The position numbers were made by a program, and so were the translations under genes. The notes below the pieces were generated by a model. The model had not been told where the DNA came from, did not search any database, and saw only the letters and a program-made list of their open reading frames with translations. This document shows positions 24,400 to 33,381 of a stretch of DNA of 57,149 nt, in pieces (the stretch's first letter is position 1; the number at the start of each line of letters is the position of its first letter). The stretch comes from Spirochaetales bacterium (GTDB lineage Bacteria; Spirochaetota; Spirochaetia; ARS1246), in contig NZCE01000004.1 of NCBI GenBank assembly GCA_002688185.1, positions 1 to 57,149 on the forward strand, given 5' to 3'.

Positions 24400-25215
24400 A
24401 TGAGCTATCTGGACAAAATGTTTGGATTGGGGGGAAAAACCGTAGCAATAACCGGCGGGGGAGGAGTCATTGCCGGAGCAATGTCTGAGTCTTTGCTAAA
24501 TGCCGGCGCAAATGTGGCCCTTTGGGACATAAAAAAGGAGTTTAGCGACGGTGCAGTGGCCCGGCTGACCGAATCAACCGGCGCGGCGGACAGATTGCTT
24601 TCCGTTGAGTCGGACGCCATGAACCATGAATCCGTCGGCGTCGCGATAAAGGAAACTGAGGGGAACTTCGGCGCTCTTGATATTCTGATTAACGCAGCGG
24701 GAGGCAACCGCGGTAAGAGCACGTTTCTCGAGACTGATATGGAGCAGTTTGAGTTTGTGCTGAAGCTGAATCTCATAGCTGGTCTTATGGTACCCACACA
24801 AGTCGTGGCCAAACACTGGATCGACCATGATGCAAACGGGGCAATAATTAATCTTGCATCCATGGCATCATATATACCGCTTTCCGGAGTTTGGGCATAT
24901 GATGCCGCTAAATCGGCGGTTATGAATCTCACTATGGCGGCAGCCAAGGAGTTTGCCCCCCATGGGATTAGAGTCAACGCCTTGGCGCCAGGTTTTTTTA
25001 TCGGGAAGCAAAATCGAGCTTTACTCATCGATGAGGAGAGCGGCGATCTTACTCCTCGGGGGCAGTCGGTGATTGACCATACCCCATTCGCCAGATTCGG
25101 CGAGGTAGCGGAGCTATCAGGCGCCACACTTTTCCTCTGCAGCAACAGCGCAGCGGGTTTCGTGACTGGCGTTACGATCCCCGTCGACGGCGGCTATCTC
25201 ATTCAGAACATATAG
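24400..25215 (+). CDS. SDR oxidoreductase, probable D-mannonate oxidoreductase (fructuronate reductase)
   Basis: A 271-residue classical short-chain dehydrogenase. The cofactor motif is TGGGGVIAG, the catalytic triad S154-Y167-K171 is in NLASMAS and YDAAK, and the PVDGGYL end is typical. Family members next to uxaC in Gram-positives and Thermotoga reduce fructuronate to mannonate, doing the work of the unrelated enterobacterial UxuB. The 14-base gap to uxaC and the shared promoter support the same role. Specificity is inferred from context. Confidence 0.85.
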   Translation: MSYLDKMFGLGGKTVAITGGGGVIAGAMSESLLNAGANVALWDIKKEFSDGAVARLTESTGAADRLLSVESDAMNHESVGVAIKETEGNFGALDILINAAGGNRGKSTFLETDMEQFEFVLKLNLIAGLMVPTQVVAKHWIDHDANGAIINLASMASYIPLSGVWAYDAAKSAVMNLTMAAAKEFAPHGIRVNALAPGFFIGKQNRALLIDEESGDLTPRGQSVIDHTPFARFGEVAELSGATLFLCSNSAAGFVTGVTIPVDGGYLIQNI

Positions 25216-25229
25216 CAGGATATAATTCC

Positions 25230-26633
25230 ATGAGGCAGTTTCTCGACGAAAACTTTCTCCTTACTACCAACACCGCTATTGAGCTCTACCATTCGTGGGC
25301 GGCCTCAATGCCCATATTCGATTACCACTGTCACCTTCCGCCGGCGCAGATAGCGGAAAACCATCGGTTTGCCGGCATTACCGACATTTGGTTGGGCGGT
25401 GACCATTATAAATGGCGTGTTATGCGCGCCAACGGCGTGCCGGAAGAACTAATCACCGGAAACGGCGATGACTGGGACAAGTTTTCCGCCTGGGCCGCCA
25501 CGGTGCCGAGAACCGTCGGCAATCCCCTCTATCAGTGGACCCATCTCGAGCTCAGGCGATACTTTGGGATCGATACGCTGGTAAATCCCGACACCAGCCG
25601 GGAAATTTATGACAAGTGCAATGCGCTACTCGCATCTGATGATTTCCGTGTCCGGCGGTTGATGAAAAAGATGAATGTTCGTGCGGTTTGTACGACTGAT
25701 GATCCCGCTGATGATTTGGAGCATCATATTGCCGTGAGAGAAAGTGAGTTTGAAATTCGGGTATATCCGGCGTATCGACCCGATAAAGCATTTCAGGTAG
25801 ACCGCCCCGACGCATTGAACCAGTGGCTGGACCGTCTTGAACGAGCTTCGGACGTTGATATCGGCACCATTCAGGACCTTCTCACGGCCCTGGAAAAACG
25901 GATGGATTTTTTCCATGAGATGGGATGTAGAATCTCAGACCACGGGATCAGCGTGCCGTTTGGCGAAGGATTTGATATGGCGGCCGTGAACCGTGTTTTT
26001 ACCGCGGCACGTCGCGGGACGGTTGCATCACCCTCGGAGCATCTCGAATATGCAAGCGCGGTGATGTACGAGCTCGGGAAAATGTATGCCGCGCGTAATT
26101 GGACTTTTCAGCTTCATTTGGGCGCGCTACGCAATAATAACGCAAAAATGTTTAAAGCCGTTGGACCAGACACCGGATACGACAGTATAGGGGATTTTCA
26201 GATAGCGGCGCAGTTGACAAACCTCCTAGATCGTCTTGATGGCACAGACGAGCTGCCCCGTACCATTCTGTATAGCCTCAATCCCAATGACAATGAGGTT
26301 TTGGCCGCCGCATTGGGGAGCTTTCAGGGCGGAGTGCCGGGAAAAATGCAGCTGGGTACGGCATGGTGGTACAACGACCAACGTGACGGCATGGAAAAAC
26401 AGATGACGGTATTGGCGAACATTGGACTGCTCAGCCGGTTTGTAGGTATGGTCACTGATTCACGGAGTTTTCTGTCGTATCCTCGGCATGAGTATTTTAG
26501 GCGTGTTCTCTGCGACTTGGTAGGATCATGGGTGGAAAGGGGAGAAGCGCCCAACGACATGAGCCTGGTCGGCCCTATGGTTCAGGATGTTAGCTACAAC
26601 AACGCCGTAAACTACTTTGGCCTGGAGCAATAA
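25230..26633 (+). CDS. uxaC: Glucuronate/galacturonate isomerase
   Basis: A 467-residue TIM-barrel enzyme of the amidohydrolase superfamily that converts D-glucuronate to fructuronate and D-galacturonate to tagaturonate. The start MRQFLDENFLL, the metal motif DYHCHLPPAQIA, GGDHYKWRVMRANG, TTDDPADDLEHH and the late LGTAWWYNDQRDGME block are all diagnostic. Length is normal. It is the second gene of the three-gene hexuronate operon and precedes uxaE by two bases. Confidence 0.97.
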   Translation: MRQFLDENFLLTTNTAIELYHSWAASMPIFDYHCHLPPAQIAENHRFAGITDIWLGGDHYKWRVMRANGVPEELITGNGDDWDKFSAWAATVPRTVGNPLYQWTHLELRRYFGIDTLVNPDTSREIYDKCNALLASDDFRVRRLMKKMNVRAVCTTDDPADDLEHHIAVRESEFEIRVYPAYRPDKAFQVDRPDALNQWLDRLERASDVDIGTIQDLLTALEKRMDFFHEMGCRISDHGISVPFGEGFDMAAVNRVFTAARRGTVASPSEHLEYASAVMYELGKMYAARNWTFQLHLGALRNNNAKMFKAVGPDTGYDSIGDFQIAAQLTNLLDRLDGTDELPRTILYSLNPNDNEVLAAALGSFQGGVPGKMQLGTAWWYNDQRDGMEKQMTVLANIGLLSRFVGMVTDSRSFLSYPRHEYFRRVLCDLVGSWVERGEAPNDMSLVGPMVQDVSYNNAVNYFGLEQ

Positions 26634-26635
26634 CA

Positions 26636-28159
26636 ATGGATAGAATCGCCAACTTAATAAGAAAATATGAGTTACTCACCGGCCCATCGACACCCACGGG
26701 TGTCATAGATGAAAGCGGCGCAAGGATCTATCTGCAATCTTTAAAAAAACACGATGGTACCGCGTTTTGCATCGGCACGCTAAACGGTAAAAAAAGCCTC
26801 TATCTTTTCTCCGATAGGCCTCTACCGACCGATTTTGAAGGGGCTTTCCATGCTTCACAAGGCCTACACATGCTTGGATGCAAGCTTTCCTGGGAGAACT
26901 ATCTCGTGCTCAAAGATATTTTTCCGTATCTGGAACCAAGGTCTCTCAGGGAGCGTCGCACCACTTTCGGCTGCGGAGATAGGCTTGGGTTGGCAACCCC
27001 GGGGCATTTGCGGGCAGTCAGGCAGTACGCAGCGTCTCCTGTGCTCGCACAGCAGTCGATTCGGGAGCTCACCCTCACAAACCGAAATTATCGGGGTGTT
27101 GTCGCCGATGCGGCCTTTCTGGTTTTTCAAGAGGACTACCAGGAGGGATACGGCGCCGACGGTGATCATCTGAAGACTATTGACGATATCGATATTGCTC
27201 TCGACGCCGGTATGCCGATGATTACTCTCGATCTCACGGAGGTTATGAGCCCTGCACCGGCCGAGTGGAGCGATGCGAAAATCGGCGAAGGTTTTGAAAA
27301 GCTTGAGACATCAATCAAAAACATCGTACTTGACGCCTATTCCGGCAAGAGTTTTCCCGCCGGGGATCATGTTATTAGTTTTAGCGAAACGGAGGTGAAA
27401 AGATGTGCTCTCATGTATTGGCGGGCTCTCGAGTTTTCTGAAGCGGTTGACCGTCATCTACAAGACAGACGGGGAGCTGCCTACGATCTGGAAATCAGTA
27501 TCGATGAAACCACCGCGCCAACGGTCCCCGCGCATCACTTCTTTATCGCGAGAGAGCTCGGAAGACGTAACGTCGTGGTAAACTCCCTTGCGCCCAGGTT
27601 TATCGGTGAGTTCCAGAAGGGTATCGATTACATCGGCGATCTTTCGGATTTTGAGGACCAGTTTAAAGTCCACAGTGCCATTGCTCGGGAGAACGGAAAT
27701 TACAAAATTTCGATTCATTCAGGAAGCGATAAATTTTCGGCATACCCCGCAATCGGCATCCATACCGCCCATCGGTTGCACCTAAAAACCGCCGGGACAA
27801 GCTGGCTTGAAGCTCTTAGGACTATCACGAAGGCCGACCCTTCTCTATATAGATTGATCCACACAAAGGCGTTCGAGCATTTTGGGGAAGCAACAAAGCT
27901 ATACCATATCACCGCGGATCTCTCAAAAATTCCCCCGTTGGATGAAACCCCGGACTCTGAATTGGGAGAGTTCTTGAAACTCGTAGAATCAAGGCAGTTG
28001 CTACACATAACCTACGGAGGTCTGCTGAACGATCCTGACATTCGTGACCGTTTTTTTTCGACCCTCGCGCGTTTTGAGGAGCTCCATTATGAAACCGTGG
28101 CAACCCATATGCGTCGCCATCTCGAGCTTCTGGGTGTAGAGATGAGTGGCAGCCTATGA
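26636..28159 (+). CDS. uxaE: Tagaturonate epimerase
   Basis: A 507-residue protein recognised by its resemblance to the tagaturonate-fructuronate epimerase family described in Thermotoga maritima. Blocks such as TTFGCGDRLGLATPGHLRAV, the glutamate-rich TLDLTEVMSPAP segment and HFFIARELGRRNVVVNSLAPRF are those I associate with the family. In the route, UxaC makes tagaturonate from galacturonate and UxaE turns it into fructuronate, avoiding the UxaB/UxaA branch. It follows uxaC by two bases, which strengthens the call. The mannonate dehydratase UxuA is not in the window. Confidence 0.82.
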   Translation: MDRIANLIRKYELLTGPSTPTGVIDESGARIYLQSLKKHDGTAFCIGTLNGKKSLYLFSDRPLPTDFEGAFHASQGLHMLGCKLSWENYLVLKDIFPYLEPRSLRERRTTFGCGDRLGLATPGHLRAVRQYAASPVLAQQSIRELTLTNRNYRGVVADAAFLVFQEDYQEGYGADGDHLKTIDDIDIALDAGMPMITLDLTEVMSPAPAEWSDAKIGEGFEKLETSIKNIVLDAYSGKSFPAGDHVISFSETEVKRCALMYWRALEFSEAVDRHLQDRRGAAYDLEISIDETTAPTVPAHHFFIARELGRRNVVVNSLAPRFIGEFQKGIDYIGDLSDFEDQFKVHSAIARENGNYKISIHSGSDKFSAYPAIGIHTAHRLHLKTAGTSWLEALRTITKADPSLYRLIHTKAFEHFGEATKLYHITADLSKIPPLDETPDSELGEFLKLVESRQLLHITYGGLLNDPDIRDRFFSTLARFEELHYETVATHMRRHLELLGVEMSGSL

Positions 28160-28162
28160 AGC

Positions 28163-28202
28163 GAGCTCACGCGCAGAACGCGGCGGATCTCCGCGTGAAC
28201 TC
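28163..28202. repeat. Inverted repeat after uxaE
   Basis: GAGCTCACGCG (28163-28173) and CGCGTGAACTC (28192-28202) pair at 10 of 11 positions around an 18-base loop, directly after the uxaE stop. No T-run follows, so it is at most an atypical terminator or an mRNA-end stabiliser. Confidence 0.45.
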
Positions 28203-28243
28203 CGTCCGGACTCTTCTCGAGTCGAAAGCGATCCCACCTACTC

Positions 28244-28272
28244 TTGACAGATCGCGGATTTCGGAAAACAAT
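28244..28272 (+). promoter_or_regulatory. Promoter upstream of rubrerythrin
   Basis: TTGACA (28244-28249), 17-base spacer, AACAAT (28267-28272, 4 of 6 consensus). It implies an untranslated leader of about 95 bases before the rubrerythrin ATG. No PerR-like palindrome was found in the region. Confidence 0.5.
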
Positions 28273-28376
28273 CTTTACTATAACATGAGAATAATGTAGC
28301 GCCACCGGGAGATTTTTCATAACCGCAAATCGGCCGGGAGGGTGATTACATATATATCACTATGGAGGAGTTTGCC

Positions 28377-28952
28377 ATGCCTAATCTGAAAGGAACACAG
28401 ACTGAAAAAAATCTAATTACGGCGTTTGCCGGGGAATCCCAGGCAAGAAATAGGTATACGTATGCCGCGTCCGCGGCAAAAGAAGAGGGTTTTGTGCAGA
28501 TCGCTCTGATTTTTGAGGAGACTGCAAATCAGGAGAGGGAGCACGCAAAACGGCTGTTCAAAATGATGGACGGCGGCACGGCCCAAGTCAGCGCCGACTT
28601 TCCGTTCGGCGTCATCGGAACAACATCAGAGAACTTGCAGGCCGGTGCAGAGGGCGAGCATTTTGAGTGGACTGAAATGTATCCCGGATTTGCTAAGACC
28701 GCCCGGGAGGAGGGATTCAATGCCGTCGCTCTTGTCTTTGAGTCTATCGCTATTGCAGAAAAGCAGCATGAAAAACGCTATAATGAGCTCAAGGCGAATG
28801 TAGATACCGGATCCGTGTTCAAGAAGGATAAGAGCGTTGTATGGCGCTGCACTAATTGCGGCTGTGTTTTAGAGGGGCAAGAAGCGCCCGGTGCCTGCCC
28901 GGCCTGCGCCCACCCTCAAGCTTATTTTGAGTTGCTTGGAGAGAATTGGTAG
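28377..28952 (+). CDS. Rubrerythrin
   Basis: A 191-residue cytosolic peroxide-scavenging protein. The four-helix diiron domain carries the glutamate/histidine ligands in FAGESQARNRYTY, ETANQEREHAKR and ESIAIAEKQHEKRY. A C-terminal rubredoxin domain binds one iron through CTNCGC and CPACAH. It reduces hydrogen peroxide with electrons from rubredoxin or NAD(P)H carriers and suggests an anaerobic or microaerophilic lifestyle. GGAGGAG stands 8 bases before the ATG at 28377, so the longer reading from 28362 is rejected. Confidence 0.95.
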   Translation: MPNLKGTQTEKNLITAFAGESQARNRYTYAASAAKEEGFVQIALIFEETANQEREHAKRLFKMMDGGTAQVSADFPFGVIGTTSENLQAGAEGEHFEWTEMYPGFAKTAREEGFNAVALVFESIAIAEKQHEKRYNELKANVDTGSVFKKDKSVVWRCTNCGCVLEGQEAPGACPACAHPQAYFELLGENW

Positions 28953-28970
28953 ACATCCCGAGAGTATAGA

Positions 28971-29870
28971 CTACCCGGCCCGGCGTACATACGGTCTTGC
29001 TAAATGCTCCCATGCGAGCATGGCGTGTTTTCTGGCGATGCCGTATCGGTACCCGCCCAAGGCGCCCGTCTGTCGGATTACCCGATGGCAGGGAATCAAC
29101 AATGCAATGGGATTAGCGCCCACGGCATTAGCGACCGCTCGATGCGCTTTGGGCGCTCCGATGGCGTTGGCAATTCTTGAGTACGTGGCGACCGATCCTT
29201 TTGGGATATTGAGAAGTGCTTCCCAGACTTTTACCTGGAAATTTGTGCCACGAACGACGCAGTTAAGGGCAGTGTCCTTCGAGGTTTTTACCGCTTTGCC
29301 CCGAACAAACATCTTTGCAATAAATCCGGCGGTAGCCGCAGTGTCTTCCACGAATTTTGCCTCCGGCCATAGCTTTTGAAACCTTGCAAGCTCATCAGCT
29401 TGCAAGGTCGCATACCGATCTAAAAACGCGAATCCGCATACCCCCCTTTCTGATGTGCAGATCAGACAACGTCCAAAGGGAGAGTCATGACAACCGTAGC
29501 GGAGCGTTAAATCCTTTCCCCGCCTCTGATGCTCTCCCGGGCTCATTGCATCTATAGCGACAAAAAGATCGTGGAGACGGCTTGTTCCCGAGAGCCCGGA
29601 ACTGAACGCCGTGCTTAGGAGCGATTCGTCTGAAGTAGCCAAAAGCTCCTTGGCAAAGGAGATAGTTAGGTACTCGAGATAGCGTTTGGGGCTGATTCCC
29701 GCCCAGCGCGAAAACATGCGCTGAAAATGAAACTCGCTTATATGCACGTGCTTCGAGACCTCGGCCAACGTGGGCTGCGATCGCATATTCTCTCGAAGGT
29801 ACTCGATCGCTTTTTCGATGCGAATGTAATCGTTGGTCATCTGCTGTGGCTTTTTTTCTTGATCCTTCAT
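28971..29870 (-). CDS. AraC-type HTH fused to O6-alkylguanine-DNA alkyltransferase (Ada-like)
   Basis: An Ada-like DNA-repair and regulator protein of about 299 residues. An AraC-type double HTH (about 15-105; EVSKHVHISEFHFQRMFSRWAGISPKRYLEY) is followed by the alkyltransferase domain with the suicide cysteine in IPCHRVI and the RAVANAVGANP helix. The N-terminal Ada zinc domain, which senses methylphosphotriesters, is missing. Activation would have to come another way, or the HTH acts only in targeting. The start is uncertain: the frame is open to a TTG at 29921, and ATGs lie at 29870 and 29840. It follows the UDPGP gene closely and may share its transcript. Confidence 0.88.
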   Translation of the reverse strand: MKDQEKKPQQMTNDYIRIEKAIEYLRENMRSQPTLAEVSKHVHISEFHFQRMFSRWAGISPKRYLEYLTISFAKELLATSDESLLSTAFSSGLSGTSRLHDLFVAIDAMSPGEHQRRGKDLTLRYGCHDSPFGRCLICTSERGVCGFAFLDRYATLQADELARFQKLWPEAKFVEDTAATAGFIAKMFVRGKAVKTSKDTALNCVVRGTNFQVKVWEALLNIPKGSVATYSRIANAIGAPKAHRAVANAVGANPIALLIPCHRVIRQTGALGGYRYGIARKHAMLAWEHLARPYVRRAG

Positions 29871-29924
29871 GAAATTATGGTATGCAATATCTGCGGTCAA
29901 TTCGACCCGAATCTTGCTCAATTG

Positions 29925-31478
29925 CTAATTGATGACATCCGGCACCGAGATTGGTGTCCATCTTCGGTCTTTCAGGGCCATGCCGTACACCGATGTAAGG
30001 AGCGAAGTCAGGCCTTGATGGAGCCGCCGGCCAACCTTGTAAAGGTCTCTTCCCGGATCATCGCTCCTCGGAAATCCGCTTTCCGAGAGGCCGATTCCGC
30101 TGGTCATCATGCACTCAACAAACATTTTAGCCGCAAGAAATCGCTCGTATTTATCGACCCCAAAAATAATTGGGTCGTCGATCAGACTCAGCACCTCCCA
30201 AGTAATCTGCTCCGCCTGGGAATACTCTCCGGCGTCTTTTTTCTGGTGGCTGACGCGAAGTGGAATGCCACCGATTATCCTATCGATATGCTCAACAAGA
30301 TAATCTAATGAAAATATCCCCGTTGCGCAGTTGAAGAGAATTTCGGCACCACCCGATTCCGCCGCTGCAACTTCATGAGATGAAATCGCCGGGCCGATAT
30401 CCGCACAGTTCAACTTTCCCGCGTCGTCTCTGACCAGGATGCCGCCTTTTACGTCCACCGGAGTTTTGAATGCAAACTCGAATCCTGCCGGTTTCCGCGT
30501 CAAAGCGAGTATTGCTATAATGGACGGGTCAGGAGTGTTTCCGAGGTTGTCGACATTTCCAATTTGAACAAATCGTTTGCCCCTTTTGCGCAGGTCACGA
30601 AAAATCGAGTTAAGGGTAAAGAAGCACTGCCCATGACCACCCGGAAGAGGCAACACGGAATTCTTCTCTCCGTAAGCCTCCGAGAAGATTGACCACCGAT
30701 CTCCTTCCCGTGAAAAGGCAGTTATGAGTGGCTGAATCCCGGTTTCTACGGCGGTGATGTCTATGCGGCTGTATCGAATCAATTGCTCGAGCATTGGCGA
30801 CTCGCGATAGTTGCGGTATGCCGATTCAATATGTGAATTGGTGGAGGTGCTGGTCATTTGAAATAATGGAAACAATGCATCTTCCGGGCAATTAATAGAT
30901 TTTTTTTTAGCTAATGCGCCTTTTATCAACAGGCCACGCATTTTTATCTCTATAAAGCTCGGACCCGGCGATTCGTCAGGCTGAATAAACCCCGGAGAGA
31001 GGCCCTTCGGCAGCTCAGAAAACTGACTAACCAGGCGGTGAAAACGATCTTCATATAGAGCAAAAAGCTCCACATTTATTGCCTGGTTTTTTAGCCGGTC
31101 AGCGTAGCTGGTTGCCGAACCTCCGTTGAGAATACCCGAGGAGACGAGAGGGAGCATATGCTGCCCCAGCCGCGCAAGGCCTTCTCTCGAAAATTGTACG
31201 ACGCCGTTTTGCACCGTCCCGTAATCTGATATCCGGGCGGATATATTGAGATCTTCCAAAGCCTCTTGGGCGCCGCCACAAGAGATTTCCCAAGTGAAGT
31301 TCCCCCTACAGTCGACGACCGCCGGGTCTTCCGGGTCCGGTATCGAGTTGACGATAGCCGGCTCGCTCGTGTAGTCGTTACTGTTGAGTCTGTTGAGAAC
31401 AGCCAGCGTCAGCTCAACATCCACTCCTTTGCGGAGCATATCTTGTTTCACCGCCGCATCAAAAGCTGGTAAATCCAA
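29925..31478 (-). CDS. UDPGP-family nucleotidyltransferase (probable UTP-glucose-1-phosphate uridylyltransferase)
   Basis: A 517-residue protein resembling eukaryotic-type UDP-sugar pyrophosphorylases. Supporting blocks are SSGILNGGSATSYADRLKNQ (the nucleotide loop, atypical: the usual GGxGTxxG and downstream lysine are shifted), LPGGHGQCFFTL and the uridine-binding IGNVDNLGNTPDPSI. Product would be UDP-glucose or another UDP-sugar for envelope glycans. It follows glucokinase by 19 bases, giving a short glucose-to-UDP-glucose unit that lacks only phosphoglucomutase. The altered loop leaves room for a different sugar specificity. Confidence 0.78.
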   Translation of the reverse strand: MDLPAFDAAVKQDMLRKGVDVELTLAVLNRLNSNDYTSEPAIVNSIPDPEDPAVVDCRGNFTWEISCGGAQEALEDLNISARISDYGTVQNGVVQFSREGLARLGQHMLPLVSSGILNGGSATSYADRLKNQAINVELFALYEDRFHRLVSQFSELPKGLSPGFIQPDESPGPSFIEIKMRGLLIKGALAKKKSINCPEDALFPLFQMTSTSTNSHIESAYRNYRESPMLEQLIRYSRIDITAVETGIQPLITAFSREGDRWSIFSEAYGEKNSVLPLPGGHGQCFFTLNSIFRDLRKRGKRFVQIGNVDNLGNTPDPSIIAILALTRKPAGFEFAFKTPVDVKGGILVRDDAGKLNCADIGPAISSHEVAAAESGGAEILFNCATGIFSLDYLVEHIDRIIGGIPLRVSHQKKDAGEYSQAEQITWEVLSLIDDPIIFGVDKYERFLAAKMFVECMMTSGIGLSESGFPRSDDPGRDLYKVGRRLHQGLTSLLTSVYGMALKDRRWTPISVPDVIN

Positions 31479-31497
31479 GCCGCGCCTCCCGGTTGAA

Positions 31498-32568
31498 TTA
31501 GTCCGTCATATGCGTGACGGCAGCGTGGGCCGCCCCCCTGACGGAGATGGAATAATCATTCACTATGTAAACAGGAATATTTGCCAATACCGATTGCATA
31601 AGAGGATTGTAGCTATTTTCAAAGGCATCTATGAACAGATCGCCCTCCAAAAACCTCGCGGAATGTCGTATTGCTATACCACCGGCAATAAACATGCCGG
31701 CCGTGGGTAGAAAGAACAGAGCGACTCTCGAGGCAAAATTGCCATAGATCCTTATAAAAAGACGCATTATCTGTTTGCATACTTCATTTGTAGGCGTATG
31801 TTTTGTAATTAGCGGCGGTTTGTCCTGATCAGAGGCGGCCTGAATTTCTTCGAGAACGCCAACCATTTTTTGTCTCCGTATGTCTCTGAAAAAGTTAAAA
31901 ATGACCGACATTCCTCTTCCTGAGAGAAAAAGCTCCGTGCCCGGCGTGGTATTGTACTTTTTCGCAACGTACCGATAGAGAGCCTCCGACTCCCCATCAA
32001 ATGGCGAGAAACCGGTGTGTCCCCCTTCTGACGGTATGCTGTGATACTTTTCACCAATTCGTGTCAGATACCCTACGCCTAAGCCGGTTCCTGCGCCTGC
32101 GATTGCCCATGAGCCGCCCGAGGGCTCGGGTTTAAAGCCTCCCGGATGAGGGATCGGTATCACCATTTGCGGATCTTTGATATCCAGGAGTGGTACGCCA
32201 TAACACACCGCTTGAAAATCATTCATGACGCGTGTTTTGAGGCCGAACAACTGTTGAATCTCATCCCCATCAATGGTCCACGGAAGATTGGTCGGCTTGC
32301 ACGCGTTCGCGCGCACCGGCCCGGCGCCGCAGATGCAGCAAAACTGCGGTCTTCTTTCAGGCATGTGGCCGGTAACCTCATCGAGAACCTGAGATACAAT
32401 GTCCGGGAAATTGGTTATCGCTCCGCTGCTCGTAACAAACGACGCGATAGTTTTAAAACGGGCATTTTTGTGACCGACAAACGCCATGTTGGTGTTGGTG
32501 CCACCGATGTCTCCGGCTAGTATATAATCTTCGAAATCGTCCTCTATTGCCAACCATGTTGCTTTCAT
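31498..32568 (-). CDS. glk: Glucokinase
   Basis: A 356-residue ASKHA-fold kinase that phosphorylates glucose. The ATP phosphate motif is LAGDIGGTNTN, the glucose-binding segment is VMNDFQAVCYG, GAGTGLGVGYL is the second phosphate loop, and SEGGHTGFSPFD is the glutamate-histidine sugar site of the Glk (non-ROK) family. GGIAIRH near the end is also conserved. No strong ribosome site is seen before the ATG. Confidence 0.92.
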   Translation of the reverse strand: MKATWLAIEDDFEDYILAGDIGGTNTNMAFVGHKNARFKTIASFVTSSGAITNFPDIVSQVLDEVTGHMPERRPQFCCICGAGPVRANACKPTNLPWTIDGDEIQQLFGLKTRVMNDFQAVCYGVPLLDIKDPQMVIPIPHPGGFKPEPSGGSWAIAGAGTGLGVGYLTRIGEKYHSIPSEGGHTGFSPFDGESEALYRYVAKKYNTTPGTELFLSGRGMSVIFNFFRDIRRQKMVGVLEEIQAASDQDKPPLITKHTPTNEVCKQIMRLFIRIYGNFASRVALFFLPTAGMFIAGGIAIRHSARFLEGDLFIDAFENSYNPLMQSVLANIPVYIVNDYSISVRGAAHAAVTHMTD

Positions 32569-32658
32569 CTAAATAATGACCGGTGTATAGTATACGCTAT
32601 TGAGGTCGTTTCCCTAACCCGGCCCAAAACTTCATGATATAAAAAGGACTGCGTTGTA

Positions 32659-33381
32659 TTGGAGAATCAACTCCTGCTTTTTCTCGATTTTGACGGCGTT
32701 ATTTGCGATTCCATAGATGAATGCTTTGTAAGTTCTTGGTACGCCCTCTTTGGCGGTGCCACGGACTCCTCTCAGTCGGTAAGTCTGTCTGCTCACCGGC
32801 AGTTTGTCCGCTACCGCCCGTTTATTAGAAGAGGAGCCGATTATCTGCTGCTTCAGCACTGCATCGATGGCGGGATTGTGCTGGCAAGTCAGGCGGATTT
32901 TGATCGACAGGAGCGGCTAACCGGCACCGAGACCATGGATGCCTACCATCGAAAGTTTTATGCAGCCAGAGCGTATTTTCTGCAGAATTCTTCCGAATAT
33001 TGGCTCGGTTTGAATAGAATATATCCCGGGCTCGCGGCCGTTTTGCCAGATGTTGCCAACGACGGGTGGATACTCACCACAAAAGAGGCCGACTTTGCCC
33101 ATCGTATTCTCTGTTCGCAGGGACTGGCGTGGGATCGCGGGCGCATCATATGCACCGGAAAAGAACGAAAGCTCGATATAATTCAAAATATCATGGAATC
33201 CGAGAAAGCCGTTCATGGGATTTTTATAGACGATCAGATAGATCATTTTTCGGGGTTAGTCTATCCTAAAATCAGCTGTATGCTTGCATCGTGGGGCTAC
33301 ATTAAGACCGAGTGGCTAAATGGGAAGGTTGAAACGATATCCCTCAACTCATGTATTGATCTATTGCGCGGACTCTTCTGA
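32659..33381 (+). CDS. HAD-family hydrolase (small)
   Basis: A 240-residue phosphatase-like protein with motif I LDFDGVICDS, motif II WILTTKEAD and the late acidic pair IFIDDQIDHF. A helical cap follows motif I. It starts at a TTG with AAAGGA eleven bases upstream. Substrate is unknown. The last 21 bases overlap the convergent gene. Confidence 0.8.
   Translation: MENQLLLFLDFDGVICDSIDECFVSSWYALFGGATDSSQSVSLSAHRQFVRYRPFIRRGADYLLLQHCIDGGIVLASQADFDRQERLTGTETMDAYHRKFYAARAYFLQNSSEYWLGLNRIYPGLAAVLPDVANDGWILTTKEADFAHRILCSQGLAWDRGRIICTGKERKLDIIQNIMESEKAVHGIFIDDQIDHFSGLVYPKISCMLASWGYIKTEWLNGKVETISLNSCIDLLRGLF

Noticed and set aside
24405..25145. A 246-codon minus-strand frame antisense to the SDR gene.
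   Set aside because: Mirror of a well-supported gene; no start signal or recognisable protein motif.
28163..28202. Rho-independent terminator after uxaE.
   Set aside because: Stem is good, but there is no T-run, so it is listed only as an inverted repeat.
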